In this document: piece after piece, positions 50,705 through 59,917 of the stretch
Position numbering within the stretch: position 1 is the first letter of the stretch
Layout: the number at the start of each line of letters is the position of its first letter
NCBI RefSeq assembly: GCF_030709675.1
Contig: NZ_JAUZQD010000018.1
Span: 124,001 to 188,000, forward strand
DNA: 64,000 bases
Direction: 5' to 3'
DNA from: Symbioplanes lichenis
Lineage (GTDB): Bacteria; Actinomycetota; Actinomycetes; Mycobacteriales; Micromonosporaceae
Translations under genes and position numbers: made by a program
The notes under the pieces: generated by a model
What the model was told of the DNA's origin: nothing
Databases searched by the model: none
Seen by the model: the letters and a program-made list of their open reading frames with translations, nothing else

Positions 50705-51028
50705 TCACTCGAACTGCCGGGCCAGCTCCCGGTGTGCCGTTGCCGCCTCCGCCGCCTGGGCCGGCGTGACGACCGACCCCGGCATGGCAGCAAGCCGCAC
50801 AACCTGCTCAGCGGCCCGCTCGTGCTCGCGGCGCGCGTGCTCCCGGCACGGCAGACAGGTGACACTGCCGGGGCGGGTGGACGTCATCGCGTACGGCACC
50901 CGCAGCCCGCACCCCGTCTCCACCTCGCGCGGAGCGTCCCCCACCAACCCGAACGTGGCCGCGAGCATGTTGCGCGCAACCGCCTCACCACCGAGCCGCG
51001 CCTCGACATGGATGTGCGGATCACCCAT
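50705..51028 (-). CDS. Small hypothetical protein with CxxC motif
   Basis: 107 residues, ATG 51028 chosen as the first start giving a compact protein (MGDPHIHVEARLGG). A beta N-terminus with His/Glu residues is followed by GLRVPYAMTS, then SVTCLPCREHARREHERAAE, a CxxC that may bind zinc or be redox-active together with the earlier TGCG. It ends in a helix. No function is known. It lies between the MOSC gene and the divergent RpiR regulator. Confidence 0.6.
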   Translation of the reverse strand: MGDPHIHVEARLGGEAVARNMLAATFGLVGDAPREVETGCGLRVPYAMTSTRPGSVTCLPCREHARREHERAAEQVVRLAAMPGSVVTPAQAAEAATAHRELARQFE

Positions 51029-51130
51029 GGCGCACCGTCCCGCCGCTACGCATGCCGGCAACGGTACGACCCGTCCGGCGTCGAGCGGGCGAAGTGTCGG
51101 TGTCAGTCACGAACGCGGGCCCTAGCGCGG

Positions 51131-51142
51131 TGAAAGATTTCT
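51131..51142. promoter_or_regulatory. Candidate RpiR-type operator
   Basis: TGAAAGATTTCT is a near-palindrome resembling the TGAAA-N-TTTCA sites of MurR/RpiR regulators, 17 nt upstream of the regulator's GTG. It may serve autoregulation and hut control. Confidence 0.4.
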
Positions 51143-51158
51143 TGCATAAGCTGCGGGG

Positions 51159-52007
51159 GTGAATGACGGGACCGTCACGGAGGCCGAGCGGGTGCTCGAT
51201 CTTTTTCAGGGTGCACGGCTCACGCCTACGCAGCGGAGGATCGCGCACAGTTTGGTGCAGCGGGGGCCGTCGGCTGCTTATCTTTCGGCGGCGGAGGTTG
51301 CGGAGCTGGCCGGGGTCAGTCAGCCGTCGGTGACGCGGTTCGCGATGGCGCTGGGATACAGCGGCTACCCCGCATTGCGCCGGGTGTTGCGGGACCTGGC
51401 GACGGCGCCGGCCGAGGCGCCCGACGGGTCGCAGAACGAGTTGCAACGGGCGGTGCGCGCGGAGACCCGGCATCTGGAGCGGGTGGCCGACGATCTCGCG
51501 GGGCTGGAGAGCGTACGGCGGGCTGCGGGTTTGCTCGCGGAGAGCGCGCCCCTGCCGGTGCTGGGGTTGCGTGCGGCCGCGCCGCTGGCCGCGTATTTCG
51601 GGTATTTCGCCGCGAAGGTGCATCCGGATGTGCGGGTGCTCGACGAGGGCGGGACCGCGCTGCTGGACCGGCTCGATCAGGCGCGGGCGGCCGGGGCGAG
51701 TGCGATGCTGGTCATCGCGTTGCCGCGCTATCCGCGCGAGACGCTGGTCGCGTTGCGGGAGGCCAAGGAGCTGGGGCTGAGCGTCGTCGCGCTGACGGAT
51801 TCGGGGGTCAGCCCGGCGGCGGACGCGGCCGATGTGGTGCTGAGCGCGCCCGTGGGGACGCAGCTCGTGTTCGATCTGCACACCGCGCCGATGGCCATGG
51901 CGATGGTGTTGTTGCAGGCCATTTGTGACGCGGTGCCCGAGCGGGCGCAGCGGCGGCTGGAGGAGTTCGAGGCGACGGCCGCCCGCCGCCAGATTTTTCA
52001 GGGGTAG
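51159..52007 (+). CDS. MurR/RpiR-family transcriptional regulator of the hut operon
   Basis: 282 residues, GTG 51159. The N-terminal HTH is of HTH_6 type ([49 protein letters not shown]). The C-terminal SIS fold (about 115-260: [52 protein letters not shown]) normally binds a phosphosugar but in hut-linked members probably senses a histidine-pathway intermediate. It ends 11 bp before hutU on the same strand, so it is likely the operon's first gene and own regulator. Confidence 0.92.
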   Translation: MNDGTVTEAERVLDLFQGARLTPTQRRIAHSLVQRGPSAAYLSAAEVAELAGVSQPSVTRFAMALGYSGYPALRRVLRDLATAPAEAPDGSQNELQRAVRAETRHLERVADDLAGLESVRRAAGLLAESAPLPVLGLRAAAPLAAYFGYFAAKVHPDVRVLDEGGTALLDRLDQARAAGASAMLVIALPRYPRETLVALREAKELGLSVVALTDSGVSPAADAADVVLSAPVGTQLVFDLHTAPMAMAMVLLQAICDAVPERAQRRLEEFEATAARRQIFQG

Positions 52008-52018
52008 GGAGAAGCGCA

Positions 52019-53653
52019 ATGCCGGAGATTCGTGCCGCGCGGGGCACCGCGTACACCGCGAAGGGCTGGCCGCAGGAGGCCGCCAAGCGGATGCTCATGA
52101 ACAACCTCGACCCGGACGTCGCCGAGCGCCCCGACGACCTAGTCGTCTATGGCGGCACCGGGCGCGCGGCGCGGGACTGGCCGTCGTTCCACGCGATTGT
52201 GCGCGAGCTCGACGAGCTGAAGAACGACGAGACGCTGCTCGTGCAGTCGGGGCGCCCGGTCGGGGTGCTGCGCACGCACGAGTGGGCGCCGCGCGTGCTG
52301 CTCGCCAACTCGAACCTGGTCGGCGACTGGGCCACGTGGCCGGAGTTCCGGCGGCTGGAGCAGCTCGGGCTCACCATGTACGGGCAGATGACGGCCGGCT
52401 CGTGGATCTACATCGGGACGCAGGGCATCCTGCAGGGCACGTACGAGACCTTCGCCGCGATCGCCGCCAAGCGTTACCACGGCGACCTCGCCGGGACATT
52501 GACTTTGACCGCCGGGTGCGGGGGCATGGGCGGGGCGCAGCCGCTCGCCGTCACGATGAACGGCGGCGTGTGCCTGATCGTGGACATTGATCGCACCCGG
52601 TTGGAACGCCGAGTGCAGACCCGATACCTCGACACTGTTGCGGACAGTCTCGACGACGCGATTGCTCAAGCTTCGGCCGCAAAAAGCGACAAAAAGGCTA
52701 AGAGCATCGGTGTTGTCGGCAACGCCGCCGAGGTCTTCCCCGAGCTGCTCCGGCGAGGCGTGGCGATCGACATCGTCACCGACCAGACCAGCGCCCACGA
52801 CCCGTTGAGCTACATCCCGATCGGGGTCGAGCTCGCCGACGCCGCCGAGTACGCGCGGACCAAGCCCGAGGAGTTCACCGACCGCGCCCGCGAGAGCATG
52901 GCGAAGCACGTCGAGGCGATGGTCGGATTCCTGGACGCGGGCGCCGAGGTGTTCGACTACGGCAACTCGATCCGGGGCGAGGCGAAGCTGGGCGGGTTCG
53001 AGCGGGCGTTCGCGTTCCCGGGCTTCGTGCCCGCGTACATCCGGCCGCTCTTCGCCGAGGGCAAGGGGCCGTTCCGCTGGGCGGCGCTCTCCGGCGACCC
53101 GAAGGACATCGCGGCCACCGACAAGGCGATCCTCGACCTCTTCCCCGAGAACGAGCCGCTCGCGCGCTGGATCCGGATGGCCGGCGAGCGCGTCGCGTTC
53201 CAGGGGCTGCCGGCGCGGATCTGCTGGCTCGGCTACGGCGAGCGGGACAAGGCCGGCGTCCGGTTCAACGACATGGTGGCCGACGGCACATTGTCCGCGC
53301 CCATCGTCATCGGCCGGGACCACCTCGACTCCGGGTCGGTCGCGTCGCCGTACCGGGAGACCGAGGCCATGCTCGACGGCTCGGACGCCATCGCGGACTG
53401 GCCGCTGCTGAACGCGCTCGTCAACACCGCCAGCGGCGCGAGCTGGGTGTCGATCCATCACGGCGGCGGCGTCGGCATCGGCCGGTCGATCCACGCCGGG
53501 CAGGTCTGTGTGGCGGACGGCACCGCATTGGCTGGTCAGAAGATCGAGCGCGTACTGACCAATGATCCGGCGATGGGTGTGCTGCGCCACGTGGACGCGG
53601 GCTACGAGTCCGCGGCCGCGTCCGGCGTCCACATCCCGATGGCGGACGCATGA
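52019..53653 (+). CDS. hutU: Urocanate hydratase
   Basis: 544 residues, ATG 52019 with GGGAGAAG upstream. Urocanase features: [23 protein letters not shown]-like [21 protein letters not shown] (NAD+-binding), [15 protein letters not shown], and the C-terminal [20 protein letters not shown]. The enzyme adds water to urocanate with a tightly bound NAD+ to give imidazolone propionate, step two of histidine breakdown. Length matches the family (about 550). The stop overlaps the next start (ATGA). Confidence 0.97.
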   Translation: MPEIRAARGTAYTAKGWPQEAAKRMLMNNLDPDVAERPDDLVVYGGTGRAARDWPSFHAIVRELDELKNDETLLVQSGRPVGVLRTHEWAPRVLLANSNLVGDWATWPEFRRLEQLGLTMYGQMTAGSWIYIGTQGILQGTYETFAAIAAKRYHGDLAGTLTLTAGCGGMGGAQPLAVTMNGGVCLIVDIDRTRLERRVQTRYLDTVADSLDDAIAQASAAKSDKKAKSIGVVGNAAEVFPELLRRGVAIDIVTDQTSAHDPLSYIPIGVELADAAEYARTKPEEFTDRARESMAKHVEAMVGFLDAGAEVFDYGNSIRGEAKLGGFERAFAFPGFVPAYIRPLFAEGKGPFRWAALSGDPKDIAATDKAILDLFPENEPLARWIRMAGERVAFQGLPARICWLGYGERDKAGVRFNDMVADGTLSAPIVIGRDHLDSGSVASPYRETEAMLDGSDAIADWPLLNALVNTASGASWVSIHHGGGVGIGRSIHAGQVCVADGTALAGQKIERVLTNDPAMGVLRHVDAGYESAAASGVHIPMADA

Positions 53654-54894
53654 CCTCCTCCTCGCCCCGGGCCTCCTCCTCGCCCCGGGCCATCGACGAG
53701 CTTCGGGCCATCGACGAGCTTCGGGCCTTCGACGAGCTTTGGGAGCAGATCGCGCCCATCGGCCGCGAGAGCAAGGGCTATTTGAGGTACGCCCTCAGCC
53801 CGCCCGAACTCGCCCTGCGCGACTGGTTCCGGAGTCAAGCGGCGCTGCGCGGTCTGGAAGTCACCGACGACGGCAACGGCAACTTGTTCGCGTGGTGGGG
53901 CCCGGCGTGGGCCGACGGCGCGGTGCTCACCGGATCCCACTTCGACTCGGTGCCCCACGGCGGCGGATATGACGGTCCCCTCGGCATCGTCAGCGCGTTC
54001 CTGGCCGTCGACGAGTTGCGGGCGCGGGGCGTGACGCCGGCGCGGACGATCGGGGTGGCCGCGTTTGTCGAGGAGGAGGGCGGGCGGTTCGGCGTACCGT
54101 GTCTGGGGTCTCGGCTCTTGACCGGGGCCGTTGACCCTGACCGGGCCGCCGGGTTGCGTGATGCCGGCGGCACGACTTTCGGCGAGGCGCTGGGTGCTCG
54201 CCCGGCCGGGGCACGGCTCGACCTGGTTCGTCGCCTGTCCGCCGTGGTCGAGTTGCACATTGAGCAGGGGCGCGCCCTCGTCGGGATGCACGCGGCCGTC
54301 GGCGTGGCAAGCGCGATCTGGCCGCACGGGCGGTGGCGCCTCGACTTCACGGGCACCGGCGACCACGCGGGCACGACGCTGATGGCCGACCGGCACGACC
54401 CCATGCTCACGTACGCGTACACCGTGCTGGCCGCCAACAAGGAAGCGCGCCTGGCCGGGGCGCACGCCACGATGGCCCGGGTGCTCGTGGAACCCAATGC
54501 CACCAACGCGATCCCGGCGCTGGTCCGGGGCTGGCTGGACGCGCGGGCGGCGGACACCCCGACGCTGGACCGGCTCGTCGAGGCGATCATGAAGCGAGCC
54601 ACCGAGCGCGCCGGCCGGGACGGCACCTCGGTCGCCGTCGAAGCGGAGTCGGTGTCGCCGGAAGTGGCCTTCGACACGGCCTTGGCCTCCCGACTCGCGG
54701 GGATCCTCGGCGGGGCGCCGATTCTGCCGACCGGGGCGGGACACGACGCCGGGGTGCTGTCCGCGCACGTGCCGACGGCGATGCTCTTCGTCCGGAACCC
54801 GACCGGGGTGTCGCACTCCCCCGCCGAGCACGCGCCGCACGAGGATTGCGTGGCGGGTGTCACGGCTTTGGCCGATGTGCTGGCGGGCCTGTGA
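53650..54894 (+). CDS. M20-family amidohydrolase (allantoate-amidohydrolase-like) in hut operon
   Basis: 414 residues, ATG in a 4-bp overlap with hutU. Dinuclear metallopeptidase motifs: [17 protein letters not shown] (first metal His, bridging Asp), [10 protein letters not shown] (Glu-Glu), [16 protein letters not shown] in the lid domain and HAPHEDC near the end. Family members hydrolyse allantoate or N-carbamoyl-amino acids. In this operon no hutG is seen, and HutF product N-formylglutamate needs an amidohydrolase, so this enzyme is the best candidate. The first 31 residues are made of SSSPRA and AIDELR units from 18-bp repeats. Confidence 0.88.
   Translation: MTSSSPRASSSPRAIDELRAIDELRAFDELWEQIAPIGRESKGYLRYALSPPELALRDWFRSQAALRGLEVTDDGNGNLFAWWGPAWADGAVLTGSHFDSVPHGGGYDGPLGIVSAFLAVDELRARGVTPARTIGVAAFVEEEGGRFGVPCLGSRLLTGAVDPDRAAGLRDAGGTTFGEALGARPAGARLDLVRRLSAVVELHIEQGRALVGMHAAVGVASAIWPHGRWRLDFTGTGDHAGTTLMADRHDPMLTYAYTVLAANKEARLAGAHATMARVLVEPNATNAIPALVRGWLDARAADTPTLDRLVEAIMKRATERAGRDGTSVAVEAESVSPEVAFDTALASRLAGILGGAPILPTGAGHDAGVLSAHVPTAMLFVRNPTGVSHSPAEHAPHEDCVAGVTALADVLAGL
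53656..53742 (+). repeat. Paired 18-bp repeats at the M20 N-terminus
   Basis: Two exact copies of an 18-bp unit encoding SSSPRA (53656-53673, 53674-53691), then two exact copies of another encoding IDELRA (53692-53709, 53710-53727) and a partial third (53728-53742). All are in frame. Confidence 0.95.
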
Positions 54895-56357
54895 GGTACC
54901 TCGCCTCGCACGCCTGGATCGACGGCCGCGTCGTGCGCGATGTGCTGCTCGACGTCCGGGACGGCCGGTTCGCCGCCGTCGAGCCGGGGGCCGCGCGGCC
55001 CGAGTCCGGCGCGGCCCGTCCTGACGCGTCTTTTCCTGACGCGGCCCTTCCCGGGGCGGCCCTTCCTGGCGCGGCCCTTCCTGGCGCGGCTCTTCCCGGA
55101 GCGGCCCTTCCTGGCGCGGCTCTTCCCGGCGCGGCGGGGGATCACGGGACGGTCAGGCTGAGCGGGCTCGTGCTGCCCGGCTTCGCCAATGCGCATTCGC
55201 ACGCTTTTCATCGGGCCCTGCGCGGGCGGACGTACGACGACCGGGGCAGCTTCTGGACGTGGCGTGAGCAAATGTACGAAGTCGCCGGCCGGCTCGATCC
55301 CGATTCGTACTACGCGCTGGCCCGCGCGGTCTACGGCGAGATGGTCCTCGGCGGCATCACGGCGGTCGGTGAATTTCATTACCTGCACCACGATTCGGGA
55401 GGCCGGCCCTACGCCGATCCGAACGCGATGGGCTCGGCACTGTTGGCCGCCGCCGACGACGCCGGGATCCGCATCACGCTGCTGGACACGCTCTACCTGA
55501 CGTCCAGTGTGGAGGGCGCCCCGCCCGCCGGAGTGCAGCGCCGGTTCAGCGACGGCGACGCCGACCGCTGGCTCGCGCGCGTCGCCGAACTCGGTGAGGC
55601 TGATCACGCGATCATCGGCGCGGCCCTGCATTCGGTACGCGCCGTGCCCGCTGACGTACTCGGCAAGCTCGCCGGCCGGACCCCGCTGCACATCCATCTC
55701 TCCGAGCAGCCGGCGGAGAACGAGGCGTGCCTGGCCTTCCACGGCTGCACCCCGACCGAGTTGCTGCACCGCCACGGCGTGCTCGGCCCGGGTACGACCG
55801 CTGTCCATGCGACGCATCTCACCGACCACGACGTCGAGCTGCTCGCCGCGTCCGGGACCGGGGTCTGCCTGTGCCCGACGACCGAACGTGACCTGGCCGA
55901 CGGCATCGGGCCTGGTCGCCGGCTGGCCGACGCGGGTGTGCCGCTGAGCCTGGGCAGCGACAGCCACGCGGTGATCGACATGTTCGAGGAGGCGCGCGGC
56001 ATGGAACTCGACGAGCGGCTGGCCACCCGGCGGCGCGGCCACTTCACGCCGGCCGAGCTGATCGCCGCCGCGTCCGCGCACACCGCGCTGGGCTGGGAGG
56101 ACGCGGGGAAGATCGAGGTAGGCGCGCGGGCCGACCTGGTCGCGGTCACCCTCGATTCGGTACGTACGGCCGGCGCGGATCCGGCAGGCATCGTCTTCGC
56201 GGCCACGGGCGCCGACGTGACGGACGTGATCGTTGACGGCCGGCCCGTCGTCAAGGGCGGGCGTCACACGGCGTTCGACGTTCCCGCCGCGTTGGGCGTG
56301 GCGCTGCGCTCGCTCCGCCTCCCGGACAAGCCGCGCTCGTCCCGAGAAGGCGCGTGA
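54891..56357 (+). CDS. hutF: Formimidoylglutamate deiminase
   Basis: 488 residues, GTG 54891 overlapping the upstream stop. Amidohydrolase barrel with metal-binding [44 protein letters not shown] and the metal Asp in [20 protein letters not shown] is typical of HutF. It deiminates N-formimidoyl-L-glutamate to N-formylglutamate and ammonia, the five-step branch of histidine degradation. A run of AALPG pentapeptides (about residues 51-80) is inserted in the small N-terminal beta domain, making it some 30 residues longer than usual. Confidence 0.95.
   Translation: MRYLASHAWIDGRVVRDVLLDVRDGRFAAVEPGAARPESGAARPDASFPDAALPGAALPGAALPGAALPGAALPGAALPGAAGDHGTVRLSGLVLPGFANAHSHAFHRALRGRTYDDRGSFWTWREQMYEVAGRLDPDSYYALARAVYGEMVLGGITAVGEFHYLHHDSGGRPYADPNAMGSALLAAADDAGIRITLLDTLYLTSSVEGAPPAGVQRRFSDGDADRWLARVAELGEADHAIIGAALHSVRAVPADVLGKLAGRTPLHIHLSEQPAENEACLAFHGCTPTELLHRHGVLGPGTTAVHATHLTDHDVELLAASGTGVCLCPTTERDLADGIGPGRRLADAGVPLSLGSDSHAVIDMFEEARGMELDERLATRRRGHFTPAELIAAASAHTALGWEDAGKIEVGARADLVAVTLDSVRTAGADPAGIVFAATGADVTDVIVDGRPVVKGGRHTAFDVPAALGVALRSLRLPDKPRSSREGA
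55041..55130 (+). repeat. Six 15-bp in-frame repeats (AALPG) in hutF
   Basis: GCGGCCCTTCCTGGC-type units at 55041, 55056, 55071, 55086, 55101 and 55116, with small third-base differences. A diverged unit (ASFPD) precedes them. Confidence 0.95.
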
Positions 56358-56359
56358 GC

Positions 56360-56512
56360 ATGCTCGCGACGAACAAAGCAAACAGCGACGGCAAGAGCAT
56401 GCTTGCGATGAACAGAACGAACAGCGACGGCAAGAGCATGCTCGCGACGGACGAAACGAACAGCGCGGCAAGAGCATGCTTGCGACGGACAAAGCGAACA
56501 GTGGTGGCATGA
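56360..56512 (+). CDS. Possible 50-residue small ORF made of 39-bp repeats between hutF and hutI
   Basis: ATG 56360 lies 3 nt after the hutF stop. The frame runs through three 39-bp units, each starting MLAxNxxNSDGKS-like, and stops at TGA 56510-56512, overlapping the hutI ATG (ATGA). Hence it sits exactly as a translationally coupled gene would. A one-base deletion in unit 3 changes its last 17 residues to a basic tail ([12 protein letters not shown]). It may be a translated coupler or just a by-product of the repeat. Whether a peptide is made is unknown. Confidence 0.4.
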   Translation: MLATNKANSDGKSMLAMNRTNSDGKSMLATDETNSAARACLRRTKRTVVA

Positions 56513-56530
56513 GCGTTCTTGTGACGAACA
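56360..56530 (+). repeat. 39-bp tandem repeat merging into the 5' end of hutI
   Basis: Unit starts (ATG) at 56360, 56399, 56438 and 56476 (38 bp after a one-base loss). The next register falls at 56515, within hutI codons 3-8, whose sequence CTTGTGACGAAC still matches the unit CTTGCGACGAAC. The array therefore looks like copies of the hutI start region. Confidence 0.85.
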
Positions 56531-57657
56531 TCGGCGAACTGACCACACAGGACGGCGAGGTCGGCACGCTGCACGACGCGGCCGTGGTCGTCAACGGTGA
56601 CCGGATCGCGTGGATCGGGCCGGCCGCTCAGGCCCCCGCCGCCGACGAGCGCATCGACGCCGGCGGCCGCGCGGTGATCCCGGGTTTCGTGGACAGCCAC
56701 GCGCACCTGGTCTTCGCCGGGGATCGGGCCGCCGAGTTCGCGGCGCGCATGGCCGGCGAGTCGTACACCGGGGGCGGCATCCGGACGACGGTCGCCGCCA
56801 CCCGGGCTGCCTCCGACGACGAGCTGACGGCTGCGGCGGGGCGGCTGGTCGCGGAGATGCGGCGGCAGGGTACGACCACGGTGGAGATCAAGTCCGGGTA
56901 CGGGCTGAACGTCGACGACGAGAAACGCTCATTGCGGATTGCGCGTTCGCTCACTCCGGAGACGACGTTCCTGGGCGCGCACGTGGTGCCGGCCGAATAC
57001 CTGGACCGGCCGGACGAGTACGTCGCCCTGGTCACCGGGCCGATGCTGGCGGCCGCGGCGCCGTACGCGCGATGGATCGACGTCTTCTGCGAGCGCGGCG
57101 CCTTCGACGGCGATCAGACGCGGGCGATCCTGACCGCGGGCGCCGAGGCCGGGCTGGAGCTGCGCGTGCACACCAACCAGCTGACGGCCGGGCCGGGCGT
57201 GCAACTGGCGGTGGAGCTGGGCGCGGCGAGCGCCGACCACTGCACACATCTGAGCGACGCGGACATCGACGCGCTCGCCGCCTCGGACACCGTCGCGACG
57301 CTGCTGCCCGGGGCCGAGTTCTCGACGCGGTCGCCCTATCCCGACGCGCGACGGCTGGTCGACGCGGGTGTCACGGTGGCGCTGGCGACGGACTGCAATC
57401 CCGGCTCGTCGTACACGTCGTCGATGCCGTTCTGCGTCGCGCTGGCCGTACGGGAAATGGGTCTGGCTCCGGCCGAGGCCCTGTGGGCAGCGACAGCGGG
57501 CGGCGCGCGGAGCCTGCGCCGCGACGACATCGGCGTGTTGCGCCCCGGGGCGCGGGCGGATCTCGTCCTGCTCGACGCCCCGACGTTCCTGCACCTGGCC
57601 TATCGGCCCGGTGTCCCCTTGATCCACACAGTTCTGCACAACGGAGTGCCGCAATGA
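56509..57657 (+). CDS. hutI: Imidazolonepropionase
   Basis: 382 residues from ATG 56509; an in-frame ATG at 56476 inside the repeat would add 11 residues. Motifs are [20 protein letters not shown] (metal HxH), [57 protein letters not shown] and [11 protein letters not shown] (metal Asp), as expected for HutI, which opens the imidazolone ring to N-formimidoyl-glutamate. The start is flanked by the 39-bp array, and no separate SD is obvious. The stop overlaps hutH (ATGA). Confidence 0.97.
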   Translation: MSVLVTNIGELTTQDGEVGTLHDAAVVVNGDRIAWIGPAAQAPAADERIDAGGRAVIPGFVDSHAHLVFAGDRAAEFAARMAGESYTGGGIRTTVAATRAASDDELTAAAGRLVAEMRRQGTTTVEIKSGYGLNVDDEKRSLRIARSLTPETTFLGAHVVPAEYLDRPDEYVALVTGPMLAAAAPYARWIDVFCERGAFDGDQTRAILTAGAEAGLELRVHTNQLTAGPGVQLAVELGAASADHCTHLSDADIDALAASDTVATLLPGAEFSTRSPYPDARRLVDAGVTVALATDCNPGSSYTSSMPFCVALAVREMGLAPAEALWAATAGGARSLRRDDIGVLRPGARADLVLLDAPTFLHLAYRPGVPLIHTVLHNGVPQ

Positions 57658-59222
57658 CCGTCACAGTCCAGCCCACGGGTCCCGCTCCGAACGTCACCGT
57701 TCAGCCCACGGGAGTCTCCGCCGCCGATGTCGTCGCCGTGGCGCGTGGCAATGCCCACGTTGACATCGCCGGAGCCGCCGTCGACGCCATGGCGCGCAGC
57801 CGGAGCATCGTCGACGGGATCGAGGCATCCGGCCGTCCCGTCTACGGCGTGTCGACCGGCTTCGGCGCGCTCGCCAACACGTCGATCGCCCCGGCGCGCA
57901 GGGCCGAACTGCAACATGCGCTCATTCGCTCACACGCGGCCGGGGTCGGCGCCCCGATGCCGCGTGAGGTGGTGCGGGCGATGATGCTGCTGCGCGTACG
58001 GTCGCTGGCCCTGGGGTTGTCCGGGGTGCGCCCCGCGCTCGCGCAGGGGCTCGTCGACCTGCTCAACCACGACATCACGCCGTGGGTGCCGGAGCACGGC
58101 TCGCTCGGCGCGTCGGGTGACCTTGCTCCCCTTGCGCATTGCGCGCTCGTGCTGCTCGGCGAGGGCTGGGTGCTCGGCAAGGACGGCGCGCGGGTGCCGG
58201 CCCCCGACGCGCTGCACGCGGCCGGTCTTTCGCCGCTTGCGCTGACCGCCAAGGAGGGGCTCGCGCTCATCAACGGTACGGACGGCATGCTCGGCATGCT
58301 CCTGCTCGCCATCGAGGACGCGGCGCACATTTTCACCATGGCGGACGTCACAGCCGCCCTGGCGATCGAGGCGATGCTCGGCTCGGAGCGCCCGTTCCTG
58401 CCGGAGCTGCACGCCATCCGCCCGCACCCGGGCCAGGCGGCGTCGGCGGCCAACATCCACCGATTGCTGCAGGACTCGGCCATCATGGACTCGCACCGGG
58501 ACGACCTGGCGCACGCCGTGCAGGACGCCTACTCGATGCGCTGCGCCCCGCAGGTGGCGGGCGCGGCGCGGGACACCCTCGATTTCGTACGCCTGACCGC
58601 GTCGCGAGAGCTCGTCTCAGTTGTGGACAACCCCGTGGTGCTGACCGACGGGCGCGTAGAGTCGACGGGCAACTTCCACGGGGCGCCGCTCGGTTTCGCC
58701 GCCGACTATCTGGCCATCGCGGCCGCCGAGGTGGGCGCCATCTCCGAGCGCCGCGTCGACCGGCTCCTCGACGTCACGCGCAACCGGCAGCTGCCGCCGT
58801 TCCTGTCACCGGACGCGGGTGTCAACTCGGGGCTGATGATCGCGCAATACACGGCCGCGGGCATCGTCGCGGAGAACAGGCGGCTGGCGTCCCCGGCGTC
58901 GGTCGACTCGCTCCCGACCAGCGGCATGCAGGAGGACCACGTGTCGATGGGCTGGGCGGCGGCGAAGAAGCTGCGGACCGTGCTCGACAATGTGACAAGT
59001 TTGCTGGCGGTGGAGCTGCTTTCCGGCGTACGAGGTCTGCAGTTGCGGGCGCCGTTGACGCCCTCGCCGTCGGGGCGGGCCGCGGTGGCCGCCTTCACGC
59101 CCTTCGCCGGGACGCCGGGTCCGGACCTTTTCCTGGCGCCGGTGCTGGAGGAGGCTCGCTCGGTGGTGTCGGGGCGCACGTTGCGGGCCGCGATCGAGTC
59201 CGCCGTGGGGGCGCTGGCCTGA
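57654..59222 (+). CDS. hutH: Histidine ammonia-lyase
   Basis: 522 residues, ATG overlapping hutI. The Ala153-Ser154-Gly155 triad in [15 protein letters not shown] forms the MIO prosthetic group. Catalytic Tyr64 is in [11 protein letters not shown], and [11 protein letters not shown] plus [15 protein letters not shown] and [17 protein letters not shown] complete the active site. It removes ammonia from histidine to give urocanate, step one. The first 20 residues contain a duplicated VTVQPTG. It is the last gene of the operon although it acts first. Confidence 0.97.
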   Translation: MTVTVQPTGPAPNVTVQPTGVSAADVVAVARGNAHVDIAGAAVDAMARSRSIVDGIEASGRPVYGVSTGFGALANTSIAPARRAELQHALIRSHAAGVGAPMPREVVRAMMLLRVRSLALGLSGVRPALAQGLVDLLNHDITPWVPEHGSLGASGDLAPLAHCALVLLGEGWVLGKDGARVPAPDALHAAGLSPLALTAKEGLALINGTDGMLGMLLLAIEDAAHIFTMADVTAALAIEAMLGSERPFLPELHAIRPHPGQAASAANIHRLLQDSAIMDSHRDDLAHAVQDAYSMRCAPQVAGAARDTLDFVRLTASRELVSVVDNPVVLTDGRVESTGNFHGAPLGFAADYLAIAAAEVGAISERRVDRLLDVTRNRQLPPFLSPDAGVNSGLMIAQYTAAGIVAENRRLASPASVDSLPTSGMQEDHVSMGWAAAKKLRTVLDNVTSLLAVELLSGVRGLQLRAPLTPSPSGRAAVAAFTPFAGTPGPDLFLAPVLEEARSVVSGRTLRAAIESAVGALA

Positions 59223-59244
59223 TCTTTGTTCGAGCACGTGGGAG

Positions 59245-59337
59245 CGGCTCCGTCGGGTCGCCCGTCCGCCTCGATCCTGGACGTGAGTGGCGGCTGCCGT
59301 CGGGCCGCCCGTCTGCCTCAATCGTGGACGTGGGTCC
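59245..59337. repeat. 46-47 bp direct repeat duplicating the end of the cupin-regulator gene
   Basis: 59245-59290 and 59291-59337 are near-identical. The right copy contains the last codons and stop (59318-59320) of the minus-strand regulator, and the left copy lies beyond it. Confidence 0.85.
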
Positions 59338-59869
59338 GGCTGCCTTCGTGGTCGAGGACGGCGAGGATCTCGGCGGGGCCGTTGCGGGAGCCGAACGCGT
59401 GCGGCGTCATCGTCGAGAAGGAGGCCGCCTGACCGGTTTCGACCACGATGAGGCGGTCGCCCAGGATCAGCTCGACCGTGCCCGACAGGACCAGGAACCA
59501 GTCGCGCCCCGGGTGGGTCCGGGTGTCGCGGGGCGCGGGCCCGTCGACACGTACCTTGGCGACGGTCTGGTGCGGTTCGTTGGAGAGCCGCCAGACGGTC
59601 TGGTTGCGGTCCGGATTGTGCAGCGGGCGGATCACCACGTCGTCGTCGCCGTCGGGGCGGACGAGCTCGTCCAGGCTGACGCCGAGCGTACGGGCCAGCG
59701 CGGTGAGCTGGTCGAGCCCGATTCGCCGGTGACCGGTTTCGAGGCGACTGAGGGTGGAGGGGCTGAGATGACTGCGCGTGGCGAGATCGTCCAGCGACCA
59801 GCCGCGCGCGAGTCTCAGCGTCCGCAGCCGGGCCCGGACGAGACCGTCGACATCTCCGTCTTGCTTCAT
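59318..59869 (-). CDS. XRE-family HTH regulator with C-terminal cupin domain
   Basis: 183 residues, ATG 59869 (leaderless, TAGCAT box 7 nt upstream). HTH: LRTLRLARGWSLDDLATRSHLSPSTLSRLETGHRRI, and cupin (about 100-180): THPGRDWFLVLSGTVELILGDRLIVVETGQAASFSTMTPHAFGS. The cupin of this group (PuuR/HipB-cupin type) binds small ligands or metal and controls adjacent genes. It is divergent from the methyltransferase with a 48-bp spacer, so that gene is its likely target. Confidence 0.93.
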   Translation of the reverse strand: MKQDGDVDGLVRARLRTLRLARGWSLDDLATRSHLSPSTLSRLETGHRRIGLDQLTALARTLGVSLDELVRPDGDDDVVIRPLHNPDRNQTVWRLSNEPHQTVAKVRVDGPAPRDTRTHPGRDWFLVLSGTVELILGDRLIVVETGQAASFSTMTPHAFGSRNGPAEILAVLDHEGSRTHVHD

Positions 59870-59876
59870 ACGCAAG

Positions 59877-59882
59877 ATGCTA
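59877..59882 (-). promoter_or_regulatory. Putative -10 box of the cupin regulator
   Basis: TAGCAT on the minus strand, 7 nt before ATG 59869. Confidence 0.5.
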
Positions 59883-59904
59883 TGCCCGAGGAGCAATCCC
59901 GGCG

Positions 59905-59910
59905 TACGGT
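59905..59910 (+). promoter_or_regulatory. Putative -10 box of the methyltransferase gene
   Basis: TACGGT, 7 nt before ATG 59918. It faces the regulator's -10 only 22 bp away, so one bound repressor could cover both. Confidence 0.5.
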
Positions 59911-59917
59911 CGGTCGC

